A stretch of 64,000 nucleotides of DNA, taken from positions 248,001 through 312,000 of the IMG/VR virus record IMGVR_UViG_3300042308_001511; one strand, 5' to 3'. This DNA is from a virus. Positions 16,748-25,861 of this stretch are shown here, piece by piece. Both the position numbers and the translations under genes were made by a program. The notes under the pieces are model-generated. The model did no database searches and was not told the origin of the DNA. It worked only from the letters and a program-made list of their open reading frames with translations. The stretch's first letter is position 1; every line of letters starts with the position of its first letter.

Positions 16748-17446
16748 TTATATCCTGAACGTGTCACCCGGTCTAAGTACTTTGTGTCCATCTGATGTTA
16801 TCAATGTAACATTACCAGATCCAATAATATCAATTGAGTTTTTACGTATAATCGCTGCGGCATCCTCAGAGAGTCCGAGTCCTATCCTGTTACCACCCAT
16901 ACTATCAACTGCTTTCTGTAACCTAGTCATTCTGTTCCTTTCTTCAAAGTGACTATCAATTATAATATCTGGAACCAATGAAATGCCTGCACCAATACTT
17001 GGAGTTTCCTTACCACCCGTTATCATATAACTTGACATAACTGAAGCTCCTGCAGATGTACCCGAAATAACAAGGCCATTCTTAACCATCCTCTTCATAC
17101 GTGTTAGAAATTTAGTTCCTAAAAGACAATTACTTATACGCGATTGATCACCACCACAAAAGAAAACAAAATCTGCATCATCTAATTTAGACAAATTCAT
17201 ATCGGTATCAAGCTCATCACGTGTAACTGCATGTATTGTGAAAACTTCACAATCCATACCACCGAAAATTTTTGTGTATTTTTCTTCTGCCTCATCTTTA
17301 TACGAAGTAGCCGATGTAATCAACAACAAATTTATTCTACTACCCACCAGATCAATAACCTGTTTTAGTGTATTTGTGCTTTCCGCACCACCTATTGGTA
17401 CAAATATTCCTCGATTCATAAAGTAAGAGTATTTTTGGAGTCTCAT
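16748..17446 (-). CDS. Cyanophycinase / peptidase S51-like protein
   Basis: 232 residues. FFCGGDQ at 95-101, the nucleophile motif SGTSAGAS with Ser131, and IDSHFEERNRMTRL with His166 match the cyanophycinase (CphB) branch of family S51. The enzyme degrades the Arg-Asp polymer cyanophycin to beta-Asp-Arg; related S51 enzymes cut Asp or beta-Asp dipeptides. All key residues seem present. The first residues MRLQKYSYF loosely resemble the phage leader. It starts 3 bases after the stop of the upstream leader gene, so it is part of the late operon from 22267. Substrate in a phage context is unknown. Confidence 0.85.
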   Translation of the reverse strand: MRLQKYSYFMNRGIFVPIGGAESTNTLKQVIDLVGSRINLLLITSATSYKDEAEEKYTKIFGGMDCEVFTIHAVTRDELDTDMNLSKLDDADFVFFCGGDQSRISNCLLGTKFLTRMKRMVKNGLVISGTSAGASVMSSYMITGGKETPSIGAGISLVPDIIIDSHFEERNRMTRLQKAVDSMGGNRIGLGLSEDAAAIIRKNSIDIIGSGNVTLITSDGHKVLRPGDTFRI

Positions 17447-17449
17447 TAT

Positions 17450-19174
17450 TTACATAAATTTCAAAGCACTCTCGAGACGTTTCATCTTCTCCATAGATTC
17501 CGACAAGTCTCCGTTCTTTTCCCACTCTTCCATTATCGCTACGGTGACGTTGTGATATGACATCGAAGACTTAAGGTTGAAATAGTCTGAAATCTTCCAT
17601 ATGTAGGTCGGTACTATCCTCTTATTGTCCTCAAGGTGATCCAACATCTTTATAGTTGCGGAGATTGTTGACAGCTGTTCGATTGTTTCGAACTTTTTGG
17701 AGAAGTAAGAGTTCTTGTAGTCACGGCTTATCCTTTCGAACTCCTTGTGAAGTTTCATAAACTCTACTACAAGTCTCTGATCTTTATCTTCCAATTGTTT
17801 CTTTATCTCTGTGATGTATTCGATGTACTCGGCGTTCTTCCTCTGATTGTTCGATATCATACTCTTAACTTTGTCTACGACCTGTCTCTCGTGATAGTCG
17901 GTGTCCTTTCCAGTCTCGACTGATTCGAGGTAATCATAGAGTTCGTTAATGAGTCTCTCAAATTCCCACCTGAATGTATCCTTCAACGAGAAGAGAAGGA
18001 AGTTGGTTCCGCCTAAAAGGTGTGGTGTTTTGTTGATCAGCTTACCGAGACCCTCTCTTAGGTTCAGGTCAGCTATCTTCTGTCTGTACCTCTCAAGGTT
18101 GGCTTTCCTTACACTGTCGTTGTCATTTAGTGCGACTGCTCCTGTCCTGGCTTCTTCCCTTTCCTTCTTGGTATCATCCGTGGATTTGAACTCACCTGCC
18201 TCAACGTCTGCAAAGTATTTGTCTGCGTCGAAAAGGATCACGTAGTCCGAATCCTTTATTTCGTCTTCATCGATTCCATGGGTTTGTTTTGAGATGCCGC
18301 CTCTGTATCCAGTACTGACTCTTAGGTTGTAGCCGTACGGCTCCTCGATTGGTTCGTTAGAGGTTATTTTGTAGAGCTCTATTTTGTAAGAACTCTCGTC
18401 GTTGTTAATTTTATTAAGTGATATGTGATGTATTCCCAGATCCTTCCATTTCGTTCCTGCTATACTCACACCCTGACCTCTGGTCTTCGTCGAACCGATA
18501 CCACTATTTATGAAGTGGTACTCACCGTTGTTATCTTTCCAGAATACACCAATCTTAACATCTGGGTGCCAAGACCTCCCATGCTTGAGTATAAGTCTGG
18601 TCTTACCAGGTACTATTTCGTTTTCTTCTATGAACTTCTCCTGTCCGGTTACAAAGTCAAACGCGTCGCCATTGGAAGGAAGTTTTATCCTCTCTGTCTC
18701 CCAGAATTTCGGACTTGATATCTCTCCGTAGTATTTACCGTCGGTGAAAGTGGTTCTCTTAAGTTCACCATCTTCACTCAACCAAAATTTGTAGAGTTTC
18801 TTATCACTTGCGTATTCAACGCCATCACCTTCACATTTCGTACATATTTTACTCGTAAATGATACCGCTTTCTTCGTGGTCGATGCGGTCTGGATATATC
18901 CATCACCGTTACACACAGGACATAATGTGTGCTCGTTACCACCGAGTCTGATTGTCCTCTGAGACTTTCTCTCGTATTTGAAGTATTTGTCACTCACCTC
19001 ACTCACAGGCATCTTACCAATTACCGTGGATGAAATATTCGTTGCCTCGACACAGATGGCTTTTATCGTGTCCAGTATTTCTCGTCTAGCATGTGATGTT
19101 ACGTTTCTGAGAGTCTTACCAAGTATTTTGGACTTGGTTGCCTCGAATATGTTGAATGCCTTTACGTGCTTCAT
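17450..19174 (-). CDS. Leader-bearing protein with two CxxC zinc motifs
   Basis: 574 residues. Leader MKHVKAFNIFEA with Phe-Glu-Ala. Around residues 85-125, CPVCNGDGY and CTKCEGDGV form a DnaJ-like zinc pair. The middle is beta-rich (LILKHGRSWHPDVKIGVFW). The C-terminal half is charged and helical, likely coiled coil (KKQLEDKDQRLVVEFMKLHK). Internal/late operon gene; ATGA overlap with the upstream gene. Function unknown. Confidence 0.7.
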   Translation of the reverse strand: MKHVKAFNIFEATKSKILGKTLRNVTSHARREILDTIKAICVEATNISSTVIGKMPVSEVSDKYFKYERKSQRTIRLGGNEHTLCPVCNGDGYIQTASTTKKAVSFTSKICTKCEGDGVEYASDKKLYKFWLSEDGELKRTTFTDGKYYGEISSPKFWETERIKLPSNGDAFDFVTGQEKFIEENEIVPGKTRLILKHGRSWHPDVKIGVFWKDNNGEYHFINSGIGSTKTRGQGVSIAGTKWKDLGIHHISLNKINNDESSYKIELYKITSNEPIEEPYGYNLRVSTGYRGGISKQTHGIDEDEIKDSDYVILFDADKYFADVEAGEFKSTDDTKKEREEARTGAVALNDNDSVRKANLERYRQKIADLNLREGLGKLINKTPHLLGGTNFLLFSLKDTFRWEFERLINELYDYLESVETGKDTDYHERQVVDKVKSMISNNQRKNAEYIEYITEIKKQLEDKDQRLVVEFMKLHKEFERISRDYKNSYFSKKFETIEQLSTISATIKMLDHLEDNKRIVPTYIWKISDYFNLKSSMSYHNVTVAIMEEWEKNGDLSESMEKMKRLESALKFM

Positions 19175-19869
19175 TTCGTCTTTTTGTTTTTTATTATGAG
19201 CTCACCTAATACCTCGAGTCTTCCGACCTCTCTCTGGAACTCTATCTGATCCATATCAGTAGATATACTCCTGTAGGTCTCATCAAACTCCTTCTTAGCC
19301 TCTTCCACGTCGAACTTTCCAGAAGCAGCCTTCTTGTAGTATGGTAGTTTCACTTTGAAGTGATGCCACGTAAGAAGTGCTAGGCCACCTTTGTCGTGTG
19401 CGTTATTGGCAATCTTCTCTGCACCTGCCTCTCTTGTGTCTGCGAACTTACTAAGCTCGTCCGTCTTATCAACCTTCTCTTCTTTGGCTTCGTTGAACTT
19501 CTTCCAATTATTCAATATATCTTGATACATTTTCGGGTAAAGAGTTATAATCAGATTACTGGTCGATATTTTGAACTTAACTTCGAATCTCTCGCTGAGT
19601 CTGTCGGCGACCTGGATCGCGTTGTCCCTTATGTCGGCGATGATAGAGGTGAATTTTTCGAACTGGTCTCTGGTGATTTCGGTGTCCAAAGTTGGATTTA
19701 CGTCCATCTCATGAATGTTTAGGTTCCAGTTGAAATACTCGAAGTCCACTCTGTAGCCATACGTCGGTTGGCCGAGCGTGTCGGTAATCTCCTGTATGCT
19801 GTCCATAACCTCGCGGTCATCTTTTACCAATGCCTCAAATACCCTATCGAACCTTCTTATGTGTTTCAT
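19171..19869 (-). CDS. Leader-bearing protein, paralogue of the next gene
   Basis: 232 residues. Leader MKHIRRFDRVFEA. The first ~110 residues align with the 215-residue neighbour at 19875: MDSIQEITDTLG vs RDSMQEFTDAFG and RDNAIQVADRLSERF vs KDNALTLADRLADRY. This points to tandem duplication followed by divergence. C-terminal half is helical and charged. Function unknown. Confidence 0.7.
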   Translation of the reverse strand: MKHIRRFDRVFEALVKDDREVMDSIQEITDTLGQPTYGYRVDFEYFNWNLNIHEMDVNPTLDTEITRDQFEKFTSIIADIRDNAIQVADRLSERFEVKFKISTSNLIITLYPKMYQDILNNWKKFNEAKEEKVDKTDELSKFADTREAGAEKIANNAHDKGGLALLTWHHFKVKLPYYKKAASGKFDVEEAKKEFDETYRSISTDMDQIEFQREVGRLEVLGELIIKNKKTK

Positions 19870-19874
19870 ATCTA

Positions 19875-20522
19875 TTAAACCAGTTTTATGTGTGTGTCTT
19901 CGTATTCGTCGTCGTTGACTCCTAAATAAACTTCATCGTTTCCTGCTTGTATGCTGAACATATCACCCAGTTCTTTACCCGGCTGGTCGAAACCTACCTT
20001 CTCAGCATCAAGCATGCTTTCGAAGTCCCATAGTTTCTCCTCTACGTCCTGCCCTGAGAACTTCAGTATTAAGTCTGTCGTGCTGTACTCCTCCTGTGGG
20101 TTTTCCTCAAAGCCTGCGAACTGAATACCATTGTCACTAGCCCATCTCTCGACCTCACTTCTCGATATGAGTATATTAAAGTCGTAGACGTCCTCCTCAA
20201 CACCTTTTATGAAATCGTAACCGTTGTTTTCTTTCAGCTCTATCATAAACTCCGCGGCAGTCATATTGAATAGTACTTTGTACCTGTCCGCCAGCCTGTC
20301 CGCTAACGTGAGTGCGTTGTCTTTTATGTTATTGTAGGTATCAATCATCTTCTCTAATCCGTCCTTGTCCAACCAACGTGAGCTAGCATCACCAATTGTC
20401 CATTTGTACCTGTTGTTGATTACTTCCGGATCACCAAACGCATCAGTGAACTCCTGCATACTGTCCCTAAGTTCGATATACTGTGAATTGTCGGACTCAT
20501 TGAATCTTCTTAAGTGTTTCAT
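19875..20522 (-). CDS. Leader-bearing protein, paralogue of the previous gene
   Basis: 215 residues, leader MKHLRRFNES. N-terminal domain shared with the 19171 protein; the acidic C-terminal half differs. Overlaps the stop of the 584-residue upstream gene (20519-20522), so translation is coupled within the late operon. Confidence 0.7.
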   Translation of the reverse strand: MKHLRRFNESDNSQYIELRDSMQEFTDAFGDPEVINNRYKWTIGDASSRWLDKDGLEKMIDTYNNIKDNALTLADRLADRYKVLFNMTAAEFMIELKENNGYDFIKGVEEDVYDFNILISRSEVERWASDNGIQFAGFEENPQEEYSTTDLILKFSGQDVEEKLWDFESMLDAEKVGFDQPGKELGDMFSIQAGNDEVYLGVNDDEYEDTHIKLV

Positions 20523-22267
20523 TTCTTCTTACTCTTTTTCTTTTTAGAAAGTAAGCCTTCCTTTCTCCACTGACCAATCTGCTTACTAGCAACTGCCGAC
20601 TTCAGGAACTCCACGTTCTCCGGGTCCATAAGAAAGTGGTCAGAAACAACCAGATTCTTTATTCTAGCATCCGCAATTACATCCGATAATTTCCTACCCT
20701 CTGTGTCACTTTTCAACACTAAGTCTTGTAATTGCATACCCTCAAAGGATATGCCTGCTATGTCACAATTGATTAATGATAACTTATCCAATTTAGTACC
20801 TTCAAGTCCTTTTCTAAGATCCACCATATTAGTGCGGCACTCTCTTAGTTCTATGTCTCCGGTTCCAAATTTAGACAGTTCTGGCATATCAGAAATGTCA
20901 ATATTCACTATTGATAACTTTTCTAAATTGTATTTGAGGTCGAACAAGTTTGAGGGAACCTTCGGTGTAGATATAATCATTGTCTCGATCCTGTTATTCT
21001 CTCTAACAACCACATCACTCCAGTCAGTGCTCGGATTTATGTTTAAGAACCTACAATTTATACCTATTGTCCTTTTGTGTTGTATATTATGTAAAGTGTC
21101 ATGATAAGGACTATCTATATTATCATCTGATGATATATCCGGTGCGAATACATATACAGCACTCCTCGCATCCTCGTCTGTGGAGTCGAGATACCTTTTT
21201 ATACCTGCCACCTGCTCGACCATATTATATATGCCGTCATTCTCACCGTCACTCATACGTTGTGGGTAGACACGGTCGAAGAAAAGTCCTTTGCTTTCTG
21301 ATGGCATCACTATCGATCTTATGAAGAACCTTGCCAATGGAAGTTTTTCTGCTATTAGTTCACCATCACTATTATAAACAGGTGAGTCCAAATAGATGAA
21401 CGCTGGAACACTATTAGGATCAAATACATTAGCTAGTAAACTTCTTACATGTGATCCACCATATAATTCTTGACACGATGCATAAAATTTACTCACTGAT
21501 ATGTTGAGTATATCCTGTGGATTGTGTAGAATACTTACATAAACATCCTTATGAAAAACTTTGAGGTCTGCCTTATGTCCTTTCACTTCTGTGGCAAGCA
21601 TATTCTTTATGGACCCAATCTCAGAAGACGAGAAGTTCCTGTTAACAATCTGGTCTTCTCTACCTAGTTTCTTCATACAATCGTCGTAGTCCTTCGCAAA
21701 ACTATTAAGGTTATATAAACCGTTGTAGTAAGCAAACTCACCAGCAACTTTTTCCTCGAACTGAAACTGGCCATCCTCACCTTTTATTGGAACACCGAGC
21801 TCGTCTCTAACCATCTGTTTATCGGAACAGGTTGTCTTCACGTCAATTCTAGGTAGCACGTTGTTTGTCAGTGCGGCGATTTCTTCCAGGCCGATGTTAG
21901 TGAAATCTATACCATCTTCCATAAGTTCTGCAATTTTATCAGTCTCACTGGAATAATCATCTAATTCTAATGCCCAATTAAGTGCATCCGAAACCACCCT
22001 TATGAATTCGGTAGGTAAGTTATCAAAAACTAACTCAGCTTTTCGGATATTAGTTTTAAAGAATAAGTCTAATACACGGTATTTCTGCTCAGGTTCTAAT
22101 TTCCAATTACCCTGAATCGCTTTTATCTCGTCATTTGGTTCTATCTCTTCGTATTCGAGGTATTTTTTACCCCACCTTTTGGTAACTATTTCCTTTTGTT
22201 TAGGATTTATGACATCACCAATCTTAGCTTCAGTTAGGAACTGCTTTCTTCCTTTTATCCATTTCAT
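20519..22267 (-). CDS. Large leader-bearing structural-type protein
   Basis: 582 residues from the ATG at 22267, chosen because it gives the leader MKWIKGRKQFLTEA with a Thr-Glu-Ala site; an in-frame ATG at 22273 is also possible. The middle contains FYASCQELYGG, VFDPNSVPAF, LPLARFFIRS and FFDRVYP, a pattern that parallels SCMRHAH / GRAILW / MDRIYT in the 8754 protein. The C-terminal part has LRR-like spacing (LEKLSIVNIDISDMPEL, LDKLSLINCDI). Basic C-terminus. First gene of the late operon 22267-16748; promoter at 22276-22287. Confidence 0.7.
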   Translation of the reverse strand: MKWIKGRKQFLTEAKIGDVINPKQKEIVTKRWGKKYLEYEEIEPNDEIKAIQGNWKLEPEQKYRVLDLFFKTNIRKAELVFDNLPTEFIRVVSDALNWALELDDYSSETDKIAELMEDGIDFTNIGLEEIAALTNNVLPRIDVKTTCSDKQMVRDELGVPIKGEDGQFQFEEKVAGEFAYYNGLYNLNSFAKDYDDCMKKLGREDQIVNRNFSSSEIGSIKNMLATEVKGHKADLKVFHKDVYVSILHNPQDILNISVSKFYASCQELYGGSHVRSLLANVFDPNSVPAFIYLDSPVYNSDGELIAEKLPLARFFIRSIVMPSESKGLFFDRVYPQRMSDGENDGIYNMVEQVAGIKRYLDSTDEDARSAVYVFAPDISSDDNIDSPYHDTLHNIQHKRTIGINCRFLNINPSTDWSDVVVRENNRIETMIISTPKVPSNLFDLKYNLEKLSIVNIDISDMPELSKFGTGDIELRECRTNMVDLRKGLEGTKLDKLSLINCDIAGISFEGMQLQDLVLKSDTEGRKLSDVIADARIKNLVVSDHFLMDPENVEFLKSAVASKQIGQWRKEGLLSKKKKSKKK

Positions 22268-22275
22268 ATTCATAT

Positions 22276-22287
22276 CTTATATATTAT
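22276..22287 (-). promoter_or_regulatory. Late-type promoter ATAATATATAAG
   Basis: Late-like element 9 nt upstream of the ATG at 22267. Confidence 0.5.
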
Positions 22288-22320
22288 TTACATAACCTCT
22301 GAAAACTTCCAAAGATTTTA

Positions 22321-22332
22321 TTATATTTGTAG
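22321..22332 (+). promoter_or_regulatory. Host-type promoter TTATATTTGTAG
   Basis: Plus-strand -7 element 20 nt before the ATG at 22353; divergent from the late operon. Confidence 0.65.
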
Positions 22333-22352
22333 TTAGTATAAACTTATTCATT

Positions 22353-22808
22353 ATGGACAAAATAGAATGCCAAGTGGTACTACTACCTACTGAAAAACAA
22401 TCAAATATAGTCTTCGTTAATCAAAAATTGGACTGGCTTGGTCAAAACCAACAAAAAAACGAAGAAAAGAAATTTGTATCATTCGTAGATGATAAAGGAA
22501 ATGTACTCGCGACTTCATTAAAAGAAGATGGATTCCCAAACATCGGTATTGACTTCCTATGGACATATGTAAAAGCAAACGGTAAAATAAATAGTGTATT
22601 CTTATTCGAAGATTTAAAAGACACCAATAATAAAGTAAGAACAAGAAACAATGGTGATGTTGTTGTAGCTAGATCTGACGAGAAAGAATTCACCGAGAAA
22701 GATGTAGTTGATATGTTATCTTATGCAATTGCACACTCTGGTATAAGCTCTAAAGAAATGAACCAAAAAATAGAAGAAACCATTAAATGGTTCAGATCCT
22801 ATAACTAA
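22353..22808 (+). CDS. Hypothetical protein
   Basis: 151 residues, beta-rich first half (ECQVVLLPTEKQSNIVFV) and helical C-terminus. No leader, no tail, no known family. Own promoter and a downstream hairpin make it monocistronic. Confidence 0.7.
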   Translation: MDKIECQVVLLPTEKQSNIVFVNQKLDWLGQNQQKNEEKKFVSFVDDKGNVLATSLKEDGFPNIGIDFLWTYVKANGKINSVFLFEDLKDTNNKVRTRNNGDVVVARSDEKEFTEKDVVDMLSYAIAHSGISSKEMNQKIEETIKWFRSYN

Positions 22809-22809
22809 A

Positions 22810-22842
22810 AACAAAAAAGGGACTATTTTTAGTACCTTTTTT
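22810..22842 (+). terminator. Terminator-like hairpin
   Basis: AAAAAGGGACTA-TTTT-TAGTACCTTTTTT: a stem with one mismatch ending in a long T run, right after the stop at 22808. Confidence 0.6.
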
Positions 22843-22931
22843 TTATCTCGTTTCAGCTACGTTACTATCATTCAAAGGATAACCTCCTCTTTCTCGAAGT
22901 CTACGTGAATGAAACACCAAAAAAAAATAAA

Positions 22932-23147
22932 ATGGAAGACATTACACTCTACAAACTCATAAAACAAACCTTTATCGAAGAAAACCCCACTGCCACCGTA
23001 CACGACGTCAGAGAAACCGCATACGACTCTATACTAATAATGTACACAACACCAGAATCATCACCCAAACTAAACATAAAAACAATAGAAACAACCCAAG
23101 CACTTGCCTGGGTCCGAGAAAAAAGACTAGGAGACATAGGACTCTAA
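22932..23147 (+). CDS. Small tailed protein
   Basis: 71 residues from the ATG at 22932; an upstream in-frame ATG at 22905 is possible. Ends WVREKRLGDIGL, a variant of the shared tail. No domain recognised. Plus-strand composition is A+C-rich here. Confidence 0.6.
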   Translation: MEDITLYKLIKQTFIEENPTATVHDVRETAYDSILIMYTTPESSPKLNIKTIETTQALAWVREKRLGDIGL

Positions 23148-23157
23148 AATATAAACC

Positions 23158-23170
23158 GTATATTTGTAAA
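23158..23170 (+). promoter_or_regulatory. Host-type promoter GTATATTTGTAAA
   Basis: -7 element immediately upstream of the restriction-enzyme-like gene. Confidence 0.6.
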
Positions 23171-23180
23171 AAAAAAAGAA

Positions 23181-24131
23181 ATGATGATGAACAGAACCAC
23201 AAAAGAAGAATTCACACAGGAACTATCCGACTGGGCTAAAAACTGGGAAAACGATATCCAAAAGTCTCTAAAAAGAAACATCACACTTTATTTAAACGGA
23301 ATCGGCAATATGGGTGAATACCTGGCATCACTAATTTCCGGAAAAAAAGGCACCGCATCCGGCGGCAGCGGATTCGACCTATTACACGGCACAACCGCAG
23401 ATGAATCCAAATTCGCATGTCTTGTACAAGCAAAAAAATGCACAAACAAAAATTGCGAAACAAAATTCCTTTTCTTTATGCCAACCGATAAATGTGAAAA
23501 ATGTGGCAGCAACTTAGATTATATGAGCGACTCACGTTGGGGAATCGATTCAGATGCTGGCATAAAATACCACGAAACATTAGAATACTACTGGATGCAA
23601 ATACTTGAACCAGTAAAATACCACTACTCTTGTAGAGAATTCGTATACAAATGCTTTAGAATAGACGCTAAAGATAAAAACTTCTACGAATACCTAAAAA
23701 ACCAAAACGATAACGGATCCAAAAATAACTGCAACTTCCAACCATACTCCGTAGACTTCTACAGATCATCACCTGTACTTGTTGCAGAATTCAAAATAGA
23801 AATCGGTATCGAAACTAAAGTAACACCAACATTCTTCGACCTAGATAACCAACAACCCGAAGAATTCGATACAAAAATATTAGAAATAACACACTGCAAA
23901 AGAACTCTCGATGTATTAGGACTTGATGAAACCAAAATATACCCATACACTCAGAATAAAAATAAATCTTGGAGCAAACAAGATGTACTAGAAACAGGTT
24001 TCACTAAAGAAAGAGATTACCTAATCAAAATTATACTCGAAAACCTAAACGGTAAAAAACTTTCACAAATAGTTCCAATCAAACCAAAATCATTAGGCAA
24101 AGAAAGAGGAACAACAAGGAGAAAACTCTAA
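23181..24131 (+). CDS. Candidate type II restriction endonuclease
   Basis: 316 residues. GGSGFDLLHG followed by ACLVQAKKC gives a D-x(n)-QxK arrangement compatible with a PD-(D/E)xK nuclease core, with Gln in place of the usual Glu. Two CxxC pairs (CTNKNCE, CEKCGS) suggest a zinc site. The cognate-looking methyltransferase is the very next gene, convergent. This convergent R-M layout is common for type II systems. The restriction call rests on the weak nuclease motif plus context; a different nuclease is possible. Tandem Met codons leave the exact start uncertain by 1-2 residues. Confidence 0.55.
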   Translation: MMMNRTTKEEFTQELSDWAKNWENDIQKSLKRNITLYLNGIGNMGEYLASLISGKKGTASGGSGFDLLHGTTADESKFACLVQAKKCTNKNCETKFLFFMPTDKCEKCGSNLDYMSDSRWGIDSDAGIKYHETLEYYWMQILEPVKYHYSCREFVYKCFRIDAKDKNFYEYLKNQNDNGSKNNCNFQPYSVDFYRSSPVLVAEFKIEIGIETKVTPTFFDLDNQQPEEFDTKILEITHCKRTLDVLGLDETKIYPYTQNKNKSWSKQDVLETGFTKERDYLIKIILENLNGKKLSQIVPIKPKSLGKERGTTRRKL

Positions 24132-24159
24132 AAACAAATAAAACAAATAAAACAAATAA

Positions 24160-24180
24160 GAGGCCAAACGGCCTCTTTTT
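24160..24180. terminator. Strong intrinsic terminator between convergent R and M genes
   Basis: GAGGCC-AAAC-GGCCTC followed by TTTTT; a perfect 6-bp GC-rich stem. Confidence 0.9.
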
Positions 24181-24182
24181 CT

Positions 24183-25196
24183 TTATTCTAAATCCAATTC
24201 CGAATCCAATTCCGATTCCAAACCAGAATCCATCTTAATCAACTCCTTCTTACGCTTCTTACCCTTCTCCCTAACACTACCATCAAAGTAACCCTCCGGC
24301 AATTCAAAATTACTATCCTTTAACCTCTGTTCAACCAACCAAAAATACCTCTGATCTATATCAACTCCTAAATAGTCACGCCCTAACCTCTTAGCACCCA
24401 TTAATGAACTACCAGAACCCATAAAAAAATCTATCACCAAATCACCCTCTACCGAACTAGTCTTTATTATACGATCAACCAACATATCCGGCTTCTGTGT
24501 AGGATGAAACTTAGTACCCTTCTTAAAATAAAAAACAATATCGTCCCAAACATCCGTAAGTCCAAACTGCATATTGAATTTGTAAACCATATCATCATAC
24601 GCCGGTAACCTACCGTCAAATAAAATATCCAACTTAGTCCAATCCTCCCTCGTTGGCTGCATCAATGTCTTCTGTCTCAAACCGGCTATAGAACTCCACG
24701 TTCCACCTCCCCATGATGCCTTACCCAAATACTCATTTATCTCCTTTGGCGTAAGACCCTTCCTATCCTTCTCAACATTCAAAAGCTTCCTAATAACATC
24801 CGTAGAATCATAGTAAAATAAAAATGCACTCTCCGTAGTAGTTGGATACATCTTCAACTTAGAACTAACACGACCCGCCGCACTCTTCATACCCTTCCAA
24901 ATAACAACCTGCTGCTTAAACTTAAAACCATACCTCTCAAAAATAGGTATCAACATAGATAACTGATAAGGAAAACCAAAAACCCATACAGATCCAGAAT
25001 ATTTCGATATCCTCGAAACCTCACTAATCCATTTCTCACACCAATCTAAATACTCATCTATACTACGCCACTGCTTATCCCAATCCTCATTCACCACATT
25101 CATATACGGCGGATCTAATAAAAACAAATCACAGCTCCTGTCTGGTAACGTCGGCAAAAATTTGATTATGTCCGCGTTGTGAATCTCATTCCTCAT
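24183..25196 (-). CDS. DNA adenine/cytosine-N4 methyltransferase (beta-type)
   Basis: 337 residues. Motif IV LLDPPY at 26-31 precedes the SAM-binding motif FMGSGS near residue 270, the beta-class permutation of N6A/N4C amino-methyltransferases; FHPTQKP before motif I is typical. Putative partner of the restriction endonuclease 23181-24131. The C-terminus has a repetitive acidic tail (ESELDSELDLE) encoded by imperfect short repeats. Its coding strand is G+T-rich, opposite to other minus-strand genes, so the base skew of this block follows the DNA strand, not the gene. Confidence 0.9.
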   Translation of the reverse strand: MRNEIHNADIIKFLPTLPDRSCDLFLLDPPYMNVVNEDWDKQWRSIDEYLDWCEKWISEVSRISKYSGSVWVFGFPYQLSMLIPIFERYGFKFKQQVVIWKGMKSAAGRVSSKLKMYPTTTESAFLFYYDSTDVIRKLLNVEKDRKGLTPKEINEYLGKASWGGGTWSSIAGLRQKTLMQPTREDWTKLDILFDGRLPAYDDMVYKFNMQFGLTDVWDDIVFYFKKGTKFHPTQKPDMLVDRIIKTSSVEGDLVIDFFMGSGSSLMGAKRLGRDYLGVDIDQRYFWLVEQRLKDSNFELPEGYFDGSVREKGKKRKKELIKMDSGLESELDSELDLE

Positions 25197-25276
25197 ATTA
25201 CAATAAATTTATATTTATATTCAAAATAAACCTAATAGTTTCCCTCCAAAATTTATATTATAATACTAAAAAATCC

Positions 25277-25287
25277 ATATATTCGTA
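25277..25287 (+). promoter_or_regulatory. Host-type promoter ATATATTCGTA
   Basis: -7-like element 17 nt upstream of the ATG at 25304. Confidence 0.6.
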
Positions 25288-25303
25288 AAAAAATAAAAAA
25301 AAC

Positions 25304-25801
25304 ATGAACGACTACACATACCAAAAATTCAAAGAAGACTTTGAAAACGCCCAAACACCCGAAGCTAAACAAGATGCCATCTTTACCTTGCTAGATTCCA
25401 ATATCGACATAAATGAATATAAAGAAGATATCCAAGAATATAAAGATCAACTCAAAGATCTGAAACATCAAATGGAAGTAGAAGAAGATACCTACATAAA
25501 CAAAGGCATCGATAACGGAACATTTACACTCTACACCTGTACACAAAACATCCATCAATACACCGCAGGAAACAACTACTACGTAAGTATCGATAACATC
25601 AAAACCAGATACACCGCAGCTCTTATCGGAGATGCCCCAGAATCTGAAATACCAAATGCAATAAAAGAATACTTCAACGGTCTAAAAGACCTAATCTGGA
25701 TCGTTACTGACAATGGATTAGGAACACTAAAAAAGAAAGAACTTGTAGTAGGTCTTAATTTTCACGACTTTGATTTTAATAAACACTTCACAAAACTATG
25801 A
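25304..25801 (+). CDS. Hypothetical protein
   Basis: 165 residues: helical N-terminal half with coiled-coil character (EYKDQLKDLKHQMEVEED) and a beta C-terminal half. No family recognised. Own promoter. Confidence 0.65.
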   Translation: MNDYTYQKFKEDFENAQTPEAKQDAIFTLLDSNIDINEYKEDIQEYKDQLKDLKHQMEVEEDTYINKGIDNGTFTLYTCTQNIHQYTAGNNYYVSIDNIKTRYTAALIGDAPESEIPNAIKEYFNGLKDLIWIVTDNGLGTLKKKELVVGLNFHDFDFNKHFTKL

Positions 25802-25815
25802 AATCAAAAAAATGT

Positions 25816-25828
25816 AGTATATTCGTAA
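25816..25828 (+). promoter_or_regulatory. Host-type promoter AGTATATTCGTAA
   Basis: -7-like element 34 nt upstream of the ATG at 25862. Confidence 0.6.
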
Positions 25829-25861
25829 AAACAAACTTTTCTTAAAACTAAAACGAAACCT

